Shown: positions 36,339 through 46,982, counted from the first letter of the stretch. The stretch is 64,000 nt of DNA from Akkermansia sp. (GCA_017555025.1 JAFZHC010000053.1:1-64000); one strand, 5' to 3'. The notes: generated by a model not told the origin, from the letters alone. Translations and numbers: made by a program.

Positions 36339-37904
36339 TCAGCTGCGGAGATTTGTCTCGTAGCGCCGGAACTCGATGGCCTCGTAGAGGTCATTGTCCG
36401 TTGGGGTATCGTGCTCGGCCAAATCAGCAATCGTGAGCGTGACACGAAGGATGCGATCAAACGCTCTGGCAGATAATCCAAATTGCTCTACAGCAGACAA
36501 CAAGAGACTTTGTTGCGAGGGCGACAAGGGGCAGAAGCGGCGCAACTCACGCCCGGAAAGGCGGGCATTGCAGCTCACGCCGATGTCGGCATAACGTCGC
36601 TGCTGGCGAGCTCTTGCAGCCAGCACGCGCTCGCGAATGGCGCTGCTACACTCGCCGTCAGGGCGGGACAGCAGACCGGCCGGGTCCACCGGGGGTACTT
36701 CAATGATGATGTCGAAGCGATCCAGCAAGGGGCCGGATATCTTGTGGCGATAGCGCTCAATGGCAGCATGATTGCAGCGGCAATGGTGACGGGGGTCACC
36801 CAGATAACCGCAGGGGCACGGATTCATGGCCGCCACTAACATGAAATCGCAGGGAAAATCCATGCTGCCGGAGGCTCGGGAGATGGTAACGATACCACTT
36901 TCGAGCGGCTGACGCAGCGTTTCCAACGTGCGGCGGGAAAACTCCGGCAATTCATCCAGAAACAGCACACCGTGATGAGCAAGCGATATCTCACCCGGGG
37001 TAATCACTGAGCCGCCCCCCATCAGCCCCACATCGGAAATCGTATGGTGCGGAGCACGGTACGGACGGGAACGCAGCAGCCCGGCTTCGCGGGGCAACAT
37101 ACCGCAAACCGAATGAATAGCACTAGCCTGCAGAGCCTCATCCTGAGTAAGCGGGGGCAATATGGTAGGCAAACGTCTGGCCAGCATGCTCTTGCCACTA
37201 CCGGGACTGCCGCACAGAAGAAGATTATGGCCACCGGCCGCAGCAATTTCCATAGCGCGGCGGGCATAAGGCTGCCCCTTAATTTCATCAAAATCCACGT
37301 TACCGTAATCCACCGCGGCGGGTTCTGCTGATTGCCGGGGGATAAAGCGCTCGCGCTCCAGTAACAAAGCCCAAGCCTCGGCCAGATTTTTGACGCCGTA
37401 CACACTCAAACCTTCCACCACAGCAGCCTCGGCAGCATTCTCGGCCGCGACCATCAGGTACTTACGCCCGGCAGCTCTGGCGGCTACCGCCTGGGGCAAC
37501 ACTCCGCGCACACCGCGCACCATACCATCCAGCGCCAGCTCACCGATGATGCACCAATCATCCGTCAACACCGGCACACGGCGCTTTTCAGCCTCGGGCA
37601 CCTCGCTGTAGTTACTCTGAATAGTCATTTCAAGCCCGAGAGCAATAGGCAAGTCAAAGCCCGGCCCCTGCTTCTTCATATCAGCCGGGGCAAGATTGAC
37701 AGTCACAATCAGTTCCCCGGGGCAAAAGAAATGGCTATTTTTAAGCGCCGATGTCACACGCTGCACACTCTCACGCACGGCAGTATCCGGCAAGCCGACG
37801 ATTGACATGCGGCCAACGTCCTTGACCTGCTGCATGTCAACTTCGACCATGACCTCATAGCCGTCAATGCCGTTTACTGCGGCAGAGTGCAAACGTGCTA
37901 TCAT
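36339..37904 (-). CDS. comM: YifB/ComM-family Mg-chelatase-like AAA+ ATPase
   Basis: Predicted 521-residue protein. The N-terminal Lon-like domain (GIDGYEVMVEVDMQQ, GLPDTAVRESVQRV) and a Mg-chelatase AAA+ core are present: Walker A GSPGSGKSMLAR, Walker B with LFLDELPEF, and a Cys-rich insert (MNPCPCGYLG...CRC) typical of the family. The C-terminal helical domain ends in TLTIADLAEH. ComM is a helicase that promotes branch migration during natural transformation in some bacteria; here that role is inference. It follows the L,D-transpeptidase gene by 5 nt. Confidence 0.93.
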   Translation of the reverse strand: MIARLHSAAVNGIDGYEVMVEVDMQQVKDVGRMSIVGLPDTAVRESVQRVTSALKNSHFFCPGELIVTVNLAPADMKKQGPGFDLPIALGLEMTIQSNYSEVPEAEKRRVPVLTDDWCIIGELALDGMVRGVRGVLPQAVAARAAGRKYLMVAAENAAEAAVVEGLSVYGVKNLAEAWALLLERERFIPRQSAEPAAVDYGNVDFDEIKGQPYARRAMEIAAAGGHNLLLCGSPGSGKSMLARRLPTILPPLTQDEALQASAIHSVCGMLPREAGLLRSRPYRAPHHTISDVGLMGGGSVITPGEISLAHHGVLFLDELPEFSRRTLETLRQPLESGIVTISRASGSMDFPCDFMLVAAMNPCPCGYLGDPRHHCRCNHAAIERYRHKISGPLLDRFDIIIEVPPVDPAGLLSRPDGECSSAIRERVLAARARQQRRYADIGVSCNARLSGRELRRFCPLSPSQQSLLLSAVEQFGLSARAFDRILRVTLTIADLAEHDTPTDNDLYEAIEFRRYETNLRS

Positions 37905-37909
37905 AACGG

Positions 37910-38539
37910 TTATTTCACAATAACGACCGAACCAACGGCCAGCTTATCGAACAGAATGCTGCAGGCCTCCTCAGGCACACGCACACAGCCGTGCGATTCG
38001 CCCTCTCGTTGAATCACCCCGGTATGCATGCCGATGGCTCCGTTAAAACGCATCCAGTAATCCATGCGAGTACCCTCAAAACGTGTACCGGCCGGAGCCG
38101 CATCAGATGAATGGACCTTCCCCTTCACAACGTCACCGGCAGCATCCACAAAAGAGCCATAGAGCGAGGAGCGGTGCTCACGCTTTTTCTCAGTAATGCG
38201 GAAAGTACCGGGCGGGGTTTCGTGCTCGCCTTCCGTCCCCGTACAAACGGGGAAATCCATGGCAATGGTATCGTTAATATACAAGCGGCCTCGCTGCTCT
38301 TCAAGCAGAATTTCCACTCGGGAGGCCGCGGGATTGTACTGCTCAATAGCAGCGCCGCGCCAGTAGTCACGAGAACTGCGGTAGAACGGACTGGCAATGA
38401 AATCTTCAAAGGTACGGGAAACGCGCTTGTTGCGGGTAGCCTGCTCCATTTCATCACCCATCCGGTAAAAATCCTCCGGTGTAGGCTGACAGGCAGCCAG
38501 TAGCAGGGTGCACAGTAATAAACTATATCGTTGCCTCAT
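37910..38539 (-). CDS. L,D-transpeptidase lipoprotein (YkuD domain)
   Basis: Predicted 209-residue lipoprotein, signal MRQRYSLLLCTLLLAAC. The YkuD catalytic motif SHGCVR is near the C-terminus, preceded by the conserved His in AIGMHTG, with the family spacing (about 11 residues) between His and the Cys motif. These enzymes crosslink peptidoglycan or attach proteins to it, so it acts in the periplasm. The gene sits 14 nt after hflX and 5 nt before the ComM-like gene, consistent with one operon. Confidence 0.88.
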   Translation of the reverse strand: MRQRYSLLLCTLLLAACQPTPEDFYRMGDEMEQATRNKRVSRTFEDFIASPFYRSSRDYWRGAAIEQYNPAASRVEILLEEQRGRLYINDTIAMDFPVCTGTEGEHETPPGTFRITEKKREHRSSLYGSFVDAAGDVVKGKVHSSDAAPAGTRFEGTRMDYWMRFNGAIGMHTGVIQREGESHGCVRVPEEACSILFDKLAVGSVVIVK

Positions 38540-38553
38540 GAGTCGGGGTTGCA

Positions 38554-39864
38554 TCAGATTTTATAAGACTCAATTCTTGCGGCAAACTCGCGCGGCAGGA
38601 TTGCCTCCACAATAGCGTCATTCCCCTCGTACTCCGTATTGACAACCTTACCGTCACGGTGCATGATGGCAATAATGCGGCTCTCCGCCAGCGGAATACG
38701 GTAACGAGCCGTGGTGACACGGTGCGAAAGCATTTCCACACAGGCCGCCAGCAGAGCATCCATTCCCTGCTCCGCCACTACACTAGCAGATATGCTGGGG
38801 CACTTCACGTGAGCCGCAAGAGCGGCAATCGTGCTTTCCCTCTGCTCCTCGGGAATGAGGTCCGTCTTGTTCCACACCACCACCATGGGTTTGTCTGCGG
38901 CACCCAGCTCGGCCAGCACCTCGCAGGTTGTCTCGTAGTGGCGCAATGCCTCGCGGTCGCTTGCATCCACCACCTGAATGAGGAAATCAGCAAGCGTTGC
39001 CTCTTCAAGCGTCGATTTGAAGGCCTCTACCAAGCGGTGAGGCAGGTTGCGGATAAAGCCCACGGTATCCGTCAGCACCAGCGGCTGACCATCCGGCAAT
39101 TCAATCTTGCGGCTAGTGGTATCGAGCGTAGCAAAAAGAATATTCTTGGCCAGCACATCAGCCCCGGTAATGAGGTTAAGCAAAGAAGATTTACCGGCGT
39201 TTGTGTACCCTACAATAGCAGCTGTGGGAATGCCCTGACGGTTACGTTCTTTGCGCTGAGTGCCACGCTGGCGGCGCACAACCTCCAGTTCATCACGTAT
39301 GGCCTCTATACGCTCATGAGCCAGACGACGGTCCACTTCAATCTGCTTTTCACCCTCACCGCGGGCAGCGGCACCACCGCCCTTACCACCGCCGGAGCCA
39401 CCACGCTGGCGGTCGAGGTGCTTCCACATACCGGCCATGCGGGGCAGAGCATACTGCATGCGTGCCAAGTCCACCTGCAGCACAGCCTCACGCGTGCGGG
39501 CACGGCTGGCAAAGATATCCAAAATCACCTCTTCACGATCCATCACCGTGACATCGAGCAGTTTTTCCCACTCGCGCTGCTGGGAGGGAGCCAGCAGGTT
39601 GTCGAAAATCACACAATCGGCATCCAGAGCGACCGCGCGGTCACGAATCACCTCAGCCTTACCCACGCCGCAGAGATATTTGGCCTGCAACTCGCGGGTA
39701 AACTCCAGGGTACTGTCGGCAATACCAATACCCAGATTGCTCACAAGGTCCTCCAGCTCAGCCAGCAGAGCAGCTCGCTCGCGGCGGGACTCACCGGGCA
39801 GCCCCAAGCCAACCAGAAGAGCGCGTTCAAACTCGCTCTCCTTTTCACGGATTTCAAACGACAT
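38554..39864 (-). CDS. hflX: ribosome-associated GTPase HflX
   Basis: GTPase that rescues or splits stalled ribosomes. The 436-residue product has the N-terminal HflX domain (ADCVIFDNLLAPSQQREWEKLL), a glycine-rich loop (GGSGGGKGGGAAARGEGEKQ), and a G domain with G1 GYTNAGKSSLLN, G3 DTVGFI and G4 NKTD. The last 60 residues belong to the C-terminal domain (ESRIIAIMHRDGKVV). It begins 7 nt after the small Cys-rich lipoprotein gene and runs into the transpeptidase gene. Confidence 0.96.
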   Translation of the reverse strand: MSFEIREKESEFERALLVGLGLPGESRRERAALLAELEDLVSNLGIGIADSTLEFTRELQAKYLCGVGKAEVIRDRAVALDADCVIFDNLLAPSQQREWEKLLDVTVMDREEVILDIFASRARTREAVLQVDLARMQYALPRMAGMWKHLDRQRGGSGGGKGGGAAARGEGEKQIEVDRRLAHERIEAIRDELEVVRRQRGTQRKERNRQGIPTAAIVGYTNAGKSSLLNLITGADVLAKNILFATLDTTSRKIELPDGQPLVLTDTVGFIRNLPHRLVEAFKSTLEEATLADFLIQVVDASDREALRHYETTCEVLAELGAADKPMVVVWNKTDLIPEEQRESTIAALAAHVKCPSISASVVAEQGMDALLAACVEMLSHRVTTARYRIPLAESRIIAIMHRDGKVVNTEYEGNDAIVEAILPREFAARIESYKI

Positions 39865-39871
39865 AGGCTAA

Positions 39872-40009
39872 TCAATAAAAGCTGCGGGAAGAAGAACGGG
39901 GAACGTCGCGCAGAGCATCGCTGCTGTAAGAGTTGCAGTTGCAGTTACCGCAGGAATTGAGCACCACGGCAGAGACTACAGCGAGCACACAAATAGCTAT
40001 CTTATTCAT
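39872..40009 (-). CDS. 45-residue Cys-rich lipoprotein upstream of hflX
   Basis: A short gene: ATG at 40009 with a lipoprotein signal (MNKIAICVLAVVSAVVLNSC), Cys at residue 20, then GNCNCNSYSS and a Ser/Arg-rich tail ending at TGA 39872. It ends 7 nt before hflX and carries the operon's promoter (see 40018-40046). Three cysteines lie within six residues after signal cleavage, which could bind a metal or form disulfides. No family recognised; it is not an entericidin by sequence. Confidence 0.7.
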   Translation of the reverse strand: MNKIAICVLAVVSAVVLNSCGNCNCNSYSSDALRDVPRSSSRSFY

Positions 40010-40017
40010 ACGCAGAT

Positions 40018-40046
40018 ATTGAACTCTATTCCCCCGCTGATTGCAA
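40018..40046 (-). promoter_or_regulatory. leaderless-type promoter of the hflX operon
   Basis: TTGCAA (40041-40046), 17-nt spacer, TTCAAT (40018-40023), then 8 nt to the ATG at 40009. Confidence 0.5.
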
Positions 40047-40168
40047 GCCTAAAATACGCCAACAGGATGCAAAGTAAGCCCCCTACAGAACAATAACAGA
40101 AAGGGCTCCCTATGTGCCCGGTCTTATGAAAATAATGCCGAATATCCCCCACTCTGCGGGAAAAACGC

Positions 40169-40197
40169 TTGACCGCAGAGCGTACGGGCTCTATACT
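40169..40197 (+). promoter_or_regulatory. leaderless-type manC promoter
   Basis: TTGACC (40169-40174), 17-nt spacer, TATACT (40192-40197), then 9 nt to the ATG at 40207. Confidence 0.7.
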
Positions 40198-40206
40198 CTG
40201 CCCAAG

Positions 40207-41268
40207 ATGTCAAATTATGCACTGATACTGGCAGGAGGAAGCGGCACACGATTCTGGCCGCTGTCACGCAACGCAAAACCCAAGCAACTGCTCGACCTGT
40301 TCGGCAAGGGCACCATGCTGCGTCAGGCGGTGGAACGCCTCTCCGGGCTGGTTCCTGCTGAAAATATTTTCATACTGACTAACCATTTGCAGGAGGCCGA
40401 AGTGCGCCGTCAGGTGGCCGAGATTCCGGCAGAAAACATTGTTGCCGAACCGGCTCGCCGCGATACAGCACCGGCTGTTGCTCTCGGCATCGGCCTGATT
40501 GCCGCTCGCGACCCGCAGGCCAACATGATTGTCATCCCCAGCGACTCCCTCATTCTGGATGACGCCGCCTTCCGCAGTCTGGCCGAAGATGCGCTGAACC
40601 TGGCCGGCAAGGAGGCTGCGCTCATGACTATCGGCATACGCCCCACCTGGGCCTGCCCGAGCTATGGGTACATTGAGCGAGCCGGCAAGCTGACGGCAGA
40701 GGGGCTCACCCACGATTGCTATGAGGTGGTGCGATTCCGTGAAAAGCCGGATGCCACAACCGCAGCCGAATATCTGGCCAGCGGCAACTTTACTTGGAAC
40801 GCCGGCATGTTTATATGGAACGTGGAGCATGTGCGCAGCCAGCTGGCAGCACATACACCCGAGCTGGCGGACTTCATCACCCGACTGACGCAGACAGAGC
40901 AGATTACAGGTTTTATTGCCAACGAGTTCCCTGCCCTTACGCCGATATCCATCGACTTTGCACTAATGGAAAAAGCCGACCGAGTGCTGAACTTTGAGGC
41001 GACCTTCGACTGGGATGATGTTGGCTCATGGATTTCTGTGGGTAAATATCTGCCGACCGATGAACAAGCCAATGCCAGCAACTCCCCGCTCAATGCGCTG
41101 GCCGCAACCGGTAACATTATCTTTACAGAAAGCGGCAAACGCGTGGCTCTTGTAGGGGTGGACGACCTCATTGTGGTGGACACCGGCGATGCCCTGCTGG
41201 TAGCCCGTAAAGACCGGGCGGACGACATTAAGAAAATCGTGGCGCAACTTCCCGAAACGCTTGTTTAA
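40207..41268 (+). CDS. manC: mannose-1-phosphate guanylyltransferase
   Basis: Makes GDP-mannose from mannose 1-phosphate and GTP, feeding surface glycan synthesis. The 353-residue product has the nucleotidyltransferase signature LAGGSGTRFWPLSR near the N-terminus, KQLLDLFG, AEPARRDTAPAVALG, RFREKPD, WNAGMFIW and DVGSWIS. It is the short form without a fused phosphomannose isomerase domain. Start 40207 is set by the motif position and by the promoter 9 nt upstream. ruvX follows 4 nt after the stop. Confidence 0.94.
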   Translation: MSNYALILAGGSGTRFWPLSRNAKPKQLLDLFGKGTMLRQAVERLSGLVPAENIFILTNHLQEAEVRRQVAEIPAENIVAEPARRDTAPAVALGIGLIAARDPQANMIVIPSDSLILDDAAFRSLAEDALNLAGKEAALMTIGIRPTWACPSYGYIERAGKLTAEGLTHDCYEVVRFREKPDATTAAEYLASGNFTWNAGMFIWNVEHVRSQLAAHTPELADFITRLTQTEQITGFIANEFPALTPISIDFALMEKADRVLNFEATFDWDDVGSWISVGKYLPTDEQANASNSPLNALAATGNIIFTESGKRVALVGVDDLIVVDTGDALLVARKDRADDIKKIVAQLPETLV

Positions 41269-41272
41269 GCAC

Positions 41273-41683
41273 ATGCACCCTGCTCTCGGTATTGATTTCG
41301 GCCAGGCTCGCATCGGCATCGCAGCGACTGATCCCTGCGGCATACTGGCACACCCGGTGGAGAGTATTCACCTCAACAAGACAGAACCGCTGGGGCGCAT
41401 AGCCGAACTGGTGGCGCAGAAGGGAATCCGCACGCTGGTGTTGGGGCTCCCTCTGCGCATGGATGGCACGGAGGGTACGGCCTGCGAAAAAGTGCGAGCA
41501 TTCGGCAAAAAGCTGACAGCTCGCTTTCCGGAACTGCCGCTCATCTATGTCGATGAGTTCCTTACGACCACGGTAGCACAGGAAAAACTGCACCAGGCGG
41601 GCAAGAAGGCTAAAAACTTCAAACCCATTATCGACCAAGCAGCGGCTGTTGAAATTCTCAATACCTGGCTGGAGAACATCTGA
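41273..41683 (+). CDS. ruvX: RuvX/YqgF pre-16S rRNA nuclease or resolvase
   Basis: RNase H-fold nuclease of 136 residues. The first strand (ALGIDFGQARIGIA) carries the catalytic Asp and the Gly-rich turn, LVLGLPLRMDG and VYVDEFLTT-like (YVDEFLTTTVAQ) supply further acidic residues, and IDQAAAVEILNTWL is the C-terminal helix. Members process the 5' end of 16S rRNA in E. coli. The gene follows manC by 4 nt, so it shares that promoter despite the unrelated role. Confidence 0.92.
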   Translation: MHPALGIDFGQARIGIAATDPCGILAHPVESIHLNKTEPLGRIAELVAQKGIRTLVLGLPLRMDGTEGTACEKVRAFGKKLTARFPELPLIYVDEFLTTTVAQEKLHQAGKKAKNFKPIIDQAAAVEILNTWLENI

Positions 41684-41706
41684 GCATAGAACTTTCCCCT
41701 GCTCAC

Positions 41707-42282
41707 TCAGGGTTCCGTACCACTCAGCAGATACAATACGCTGGCCAGCACGGTGCCGGTTGCGGCATCGTGCACGGCAATACGAGCCGCATACAAGTCG
41801 CCGCTCCGCCCTCGCAGATTGTGTAGTTTTACTGCGGGTTGCAACGGCAGTTTGCCATCACTCCGGCGGGCTTGCGTGACCGGTAGCGGGCGATATCGTT
41901 CCGTATTTCCCGCCGCGTCCATCAAGGCCGAGCTACCGGTTGCAAGCGACCAGACGGAGAAAGAATAAGCAGGGCGAATGGGATTCCCCCAGTACAGCAA
42001 TTCATAACAATCGGGAGCATACTCCCGCACACGAATAACCGGCAAGCGGGCAGCCAGCGCATCAGCCACCTGATGATTCGCCGCATAGGGCGCAAAGCAT
42101 ATCGATTCCTCCGGCAAAACATGGTGCCGGATTTTGGCTTCCATCTCAGCTTGTGCCAACAGCCATCTACCCACAACAACAAACACTACCAATGTTACAC
42201 AAGCAGCAACAGCAAGTGCTACCGCATGCGGCAACCACACGCGGCGCTCAGGCAATAGTGAGTAGCATAAACGGCGAAACAT
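41707..42282 (-). CDS. single-pass membrane protein, unknown
   Basis: Predicted 191-residue protein with one N-terminal hydrophobic helix (AVALAVAACVTLVVFVVVG) after a basic stretch, then an extracytoplasmic domain. Its first residues resemble a signal anchor. The C-terminal half has beta-type sequence (YSFSVWSLATGSSALMD, GDLYAARIAVHD). It begins 1 nt after the ruvA stop and is probably cotranscribed with ruvA. No family recognised. Confidence 0.6.
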   Translation of the reverse strand: MFRRLCYSLLPERRVWLPHAVALAVAACVTLVVFVVVGRWLLAQAEMEAKIRHHVLPEESICFAPYAANHQVADALAARLPVIRVREYAPDCYELLYWGNPIRPAYSFSVWSLATGSSALMDAAGNTERYRPLPVTQARRSDGKLPLQPAVKLHNLRGRSGDLYAARIAVHDAATGTVLASVLYLLSGTEP

Positions 42283-42283
42283 C

Positions 42284-42880
42284 TCAACGAGTCATAACAC
42301 GCAGGGCGCCGCGTATAAGTTCGTCGGTATCGGCCTGAGGATTTTCCCCCAGCAGTCCTTTAAGAGCCTTGCGAGCCTCAACCTGCTTAAAGCCCAAAGC
42401 CACGAGAGCCAGCTCGGCATCTGCCGCAGCTGGGCTCGTAGTCCCCTGCTGCTGAGCCTCCCAGGTAGCAGCAAGGCCAACCTTATCCTTCAGCTCCAGC
42501 ACAATACGCTCAGCAGTCTTTTTGCCCACGCCCTTGGCACGGGCAATGGCCTGCACATCCCCTCCGGCCACAGCAGCCTTAAAAGAACTGACATTAAGGC
42601 CGCTGAGAATTGAAACAGCCGTTGCTGGGCCAATGCCGCTCACACGCTCAATAAGAAGACGAAAGATATCGCGCTCCGCATCTGTGGCAAAGCCGTACAG
42701 CACTTGCGCATTCTCGCGAATGTGCAGGTGCGTTTTGAGTGTCACCACCTGACCTTCCACGGGATTAATGGCATCAAACGTGGAGAGCGGGACCTGAACT
42801 TCATAGCCCACCCCGCCCACATCCAGCACCAGACATTGTGGCAACGCTTCTGCGACGGTTCCTCGAAGAAAAGAAATCAT
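42284..42880 (-). CDS. ruvA: Holliday junction DNA helicase subunit RuvA
   Basis: Junction-binding subunit of the RuvAB branch-migration complex. The 198-residue product shows the OB-fold start (MISFLRGTVAEA), the two helix-hairpin-helix motifs (ISGIGPATA-type VSGIGPATAVSILSG and AKGVGKKTAERIVLELKDK) and the C-terminal domain III (ALVALGFKQVEARKAL) that contacts RuvB. The ATG at 42880 is used, set by family start and by a promoter 6 nt upstream. ruvB and ruvC are outside the window. Confidence 0.96.
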   Translation of the reverse strand: MISFLRGTVAEALPQCLVLDVGGVGYEVQVPLSTFDAINPVEGQVVTLKTHLHIRENAQVLYGFATDAERDIFRLLIERVSGIGPATAVSILSGLNVSSFKAAVAGGDVQAIARAKGVGKKTAERIVLELKDKVGLAATWEAQQQGTTSPAAADAELALVALGFKQVEARKALKGLLGENPQADTDELIRGALRVMTR

Positions 42881-42886
42881 GAGCAC

Positions 42887-42915
42887 ATCTTACCTGTCAG
42901 ACGGCAAAAAAGCAA
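42887..42915 (-). promoter_or_regulatory. leaderless-type ruvA promoter
   Basis: TTGCTT (42910-42915), 17-nt spacer, TAAGAT (42887-42892), then 6 nt to the ATG at 42880. Confidence 0.65.
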
Positions 42916-42927
42916 GCAGACATTCTG

Positions 42928-44370
42928 TCACTTCCCCTCACTTTGAGGCTGAGCCGCTTGCGAAGATTCCGGCTGTGCCTGCGGCTCCGATTTGGAAGCC
43001 GCAGGCTGCGGCAGCAGGTCTTTCATCTCTACAAACTCAGCCTCGGGGGCAATGCCGCCAATTTCACCCAGCAACTCTCGTACTTGGGAATTCAAGCGGT
43101 TATAGTCAATGGGGCCATTCTCGGGCTCTTTAGACCCCGGAAAAATAATGTAACTCACCCCCAAATCAGACACCGGACGAGCGTATACCTTTGCCTTGGG
43201 ATTGACGGCTTGGCTAAGGCGCAATGAAGCCTCACCGGTTTTGAACTTAGGACCAAAATCACCCACAATGGCCGGGAACACCCGTTTACCTACCACCACA
43301 GCAGCATAATCGCCTGGCTCCGGGCGGAAAGCGGCTCCACCGGAGGCCTCATCATTACGCTTTTCCTTAAGGGTGAGAGGAATAACAATAAATGAATCGT
43401 ACTCAGCCAACAGGAAGCTGTAACGCTGCAAATCTGTAATCACCAGCCGAGCATGCTCTTCGGACTCCTTATTGCCCTCCTTGCGATAGCGTTTCAGGCG
43501 CTCCTGCCAGCCCTCCAGCAAAGGGTTGGGGGTAGTGCCGCGCTTGCGCCAACGGTACGAAGTTGTGGGCTGGTAGTAATCGCTCTTGCGAATCTTCTCC
43601 GGCATGGTAGGCAAGCGGTCGCCATCCGATCCGTCGGAGACCACATCCATGTCTGCCTGAATCCACAACACATGGCGATTGGAGCCGGGAGCCACAATAT
43701 CCAGCACCGTATCGGTATCATAGAAGTTATGCCTGTCCAGCAACTGATTGAGCAGCGCAGTATTCTTGCGCACTCGGTTCTGCTTGTGCAGATAAATGTC
43801 GTGATACCAGGGAGAAACTTTTGCTACCTTCATCAGCTCGCCAAACTGAGTCAACACCCCGGGAAGCTCAGGGTTAGCCTTCAGAAGCTCATCACCCTCA
43901 GCCGCGCGGGGAAGAAAGGCATTGAGCGATACACGTAACTGATAGGCATCTTTCTTCCCTCGGTCCTGCGAGGCAGTCGTACCGGGATGAAAGTGTACAT
44001 TACTGCGGTTGTTAAGCCCCTTGGTCAACTCGGTTACATGTTCGTAATTACCGGGCTCGGAGCGCTCGGGCAAAGCCGGGGGGAAATTCGGAAGATTAAT
44101 CACCGGCATGGCGAATGTAGCCTCGGGGGACCAAGGCTCAGGGTGCTCCAGCACATACTCCGCCTGTCGGTGAGCCTGTGTTTTTTGGGGCTTGGTTGCC
44201 TTCTTCGGCTTAGCGGGCTCCGGCGCGGGAGGAGGCGGCGGATTGAAAGCACGCACCAGTTCCGCCGGATATGGCGTAAACAAAGAGCCGGCGGCAGCCG
44301 CCAACACCAACAACAGGCATACCTTAAACCATGTCAGAGACTTTCTTTTCTTTCTGTCGCGAGGGCTCAT
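42928..44370 (-). CDS. exported GH75-like (chitosanase-fold) protein
   Basis: Predicted 480-residue protein with a hydrophobic N-terminal anchor or signal (TWFKVCLLLVLAAAAGSLF), a Pro/Lys-rich linker (PPPPPAPEPAKPKK) and a globular region. The part from about residue 240 matches the GH75 chitosanase layout: WIQADMDVVSDGSDGD (Asp-rich catalytic loop), then DSFIVIPLT, DYAAVVVGKRVFPAIVGDFGP, GEASLRLSQ and VSYIIFPG. GH75 cleaves chitosan in fungi; the bacterial function is not established, and the catalytic residues are judged by eye. The C-terminus is Gln/Pro/Ser-rich. It follows the SDR gene by 1 nt. Confidence 0.72.
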   Translation of the reverse strand: MSPRDRKKRKSLTWFKVCLLLVLAAAAGSLFTPYPAELVRAFNPPPPPAPEPAKPKKATKPQKTQAHRQAEYVLEHPEPWSPEATFAMPVINLPNFPPALPERSEPGNYEHVTELTKGLNNRSNVHFHPGTTASQDRGKKDAYQLRVSLNAFLPRAAEGDELLKANPELPGVLTQFGELMKVAKVSPWYHDIYLHKQNRVRKNTALLNQLLDRHNFYDTDTVLDIVAPGSNRHVLWIQADMDVVSDGSDGDRLPTMPEKIRKSDYYQPTTSYRWRKRGTTPNPLLEGWQERLKRYRKEGNKESEEHARLVITDLQRYSFLLAEYDSFIVIPLTLKEKRNDEASGGAAFRPEPGDYAAVVVGKRVFPAIVGDFGPKFKTGEASLRLSQAVNPKAKVYARPVSDLGVSYIIFPGSKEPENGPIDYNRLNSQVRELLGEIGGIAPEAEFVEMKDLLPQPAASKSEPQAQPESSQAAQPQSEGK

Positions 44371-44371
44371 A

Positions 44372-45205
44372 TTATTCAGCAGGTACAGCTTTGCGGGGAC
44401 GAGAGCTCATAATGAGGCGCAGCAGCCACAGGGGTGAATTGCGCACAAACAATCCGACCAAACGGATTTTAAGTGAGGGATAACAACGGGGGGTGTTGGC
44501 CAGCACCGCACGAAAAGCAGAGTCCACCACACATTCCACGGATGTATAGAACCACTTGCGGAACGGCACTTCCTTTTTACTCTTGCCGGTGCGGCGAGCC
44601 ACATCGCCAAAACCGGTATGGGAAGGCCCGGGGCATACAGCCGTAACGTGCACCTGAGTCTTGCCCAGCTCAATACGGAGAGCCTCGCTGAAGGAGGCTA
44701 CAAATGCCTTGCTGGCAGCATACATGGCAAAATCCGGAATGGCAATATCAGCCGCCAGAGAGGCAACATTGAGAATGTACCCATTCTTTGCAGCTTGCAT
44801 AGCCGGTAACATCGTACGGGTAATCTCCACCAAAGCTGTCATATTCACTTCAATCATGCGGCGATTACGCTCGGGCTCGGAAGTACAGAACTCACCATAA
44901 TCCCCCAGACCGGCATTATTTATGAGCATCATCCATTCACTCTGAAGCGCTGACAACTTTTGTTGCAACTCTGAACGGGCAGCTGCATCTGCCAGGTCAC
45001 AGGGCCACACCAGTACCTCACAGCCATACCGGCCAATCAACTCGTCAGCAAGAGCCTGAAGCTTATCCTCACTACGGGCAATGAGAACAAATCGGGTATC
45101 CTTCGCGCGGGACTGTCGGCTCCAGAACTCCGCAACTCGGTAGGCAAAAGCCTTACCAAAGCCCGAGGAAGCCCCTGTAATGACCACCGTGGAAAAACAT
45201 GACAT
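44372..45205 (-). CDS. short-chain dehydrogenase/reductase
   Basis: NAD(P)-dependent oxidoreductase of 277 residues. The nucleotide motif TGASSGFGKAFA is at the N-terminus, the NNAGLGDYG motif is intact, and the catalytic Tyr-Lys appears as YAASK, preceded by the Ser in VASLAADIA. The C-terminal region (PGPSHTGF, FVRNSPLWLL) resembles the classical SDRs acting on lipids or sugars, but the substrate is unknown. The ATG at 45205 is set by the family start and a promoter 6 nt upstream. Confidence 0.9.
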   Translation of the reverse strand: MSCFSTVVITGASSGFGKAFAYRVAEFWSRQSRAKDTRFVLIARSEDKLQALADELIGRYGCEVLVWPCDLADAAARSELQQKLSALQSEWMMLINNAGLGDYGEFCTSEPERNRRMIEVNMTALVEITRTMLPAMQAAKNGYILNVASLAADIAIPDFAMYAASKAFVASFSEALRIELGKTQVHVTAVCPGPSHTGFGDVARRTGKSKKEVPFRKWFYTSVECVVDSAFRAVLANTPRCYPSLKIRLVGLFVRNSPLWLLRLIMSSRPRKAVPAE

Positions 45206-45211
45206 GCGGCT

Positions 45212-45240
45212 ATCATCCCACGTTATACCGCTATTTGCAA
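45212..45240 (-). promoter_or_regulatory. leaderless-type SDR promoter
   Basis: TTGCAA (45235-45240), 17-nt spacer, GATGAT (45212-45217), then 6 nt to the ATG at 45205. Confidence 0.5.
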
Positions 45241-45321
45241 GCATAAAATCAGCCAGTTAAAAGGGCTGAGAGCTTTTTTTGCTGGAATTGCGGGGCAAAA
45301 AGTGGTATAAATAGCGGCGTT

Positions 45322-46971
<1,650 letters not shown>

Positions 46972-46982
46972 ACATTCCCCTG

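Noticed and set aside
38659..39960. 433-codon open frame opposite hflX.
   Set aside because: Antisense shadow; hflX has all G-domain motifs and the opposite translation is low-complexity.
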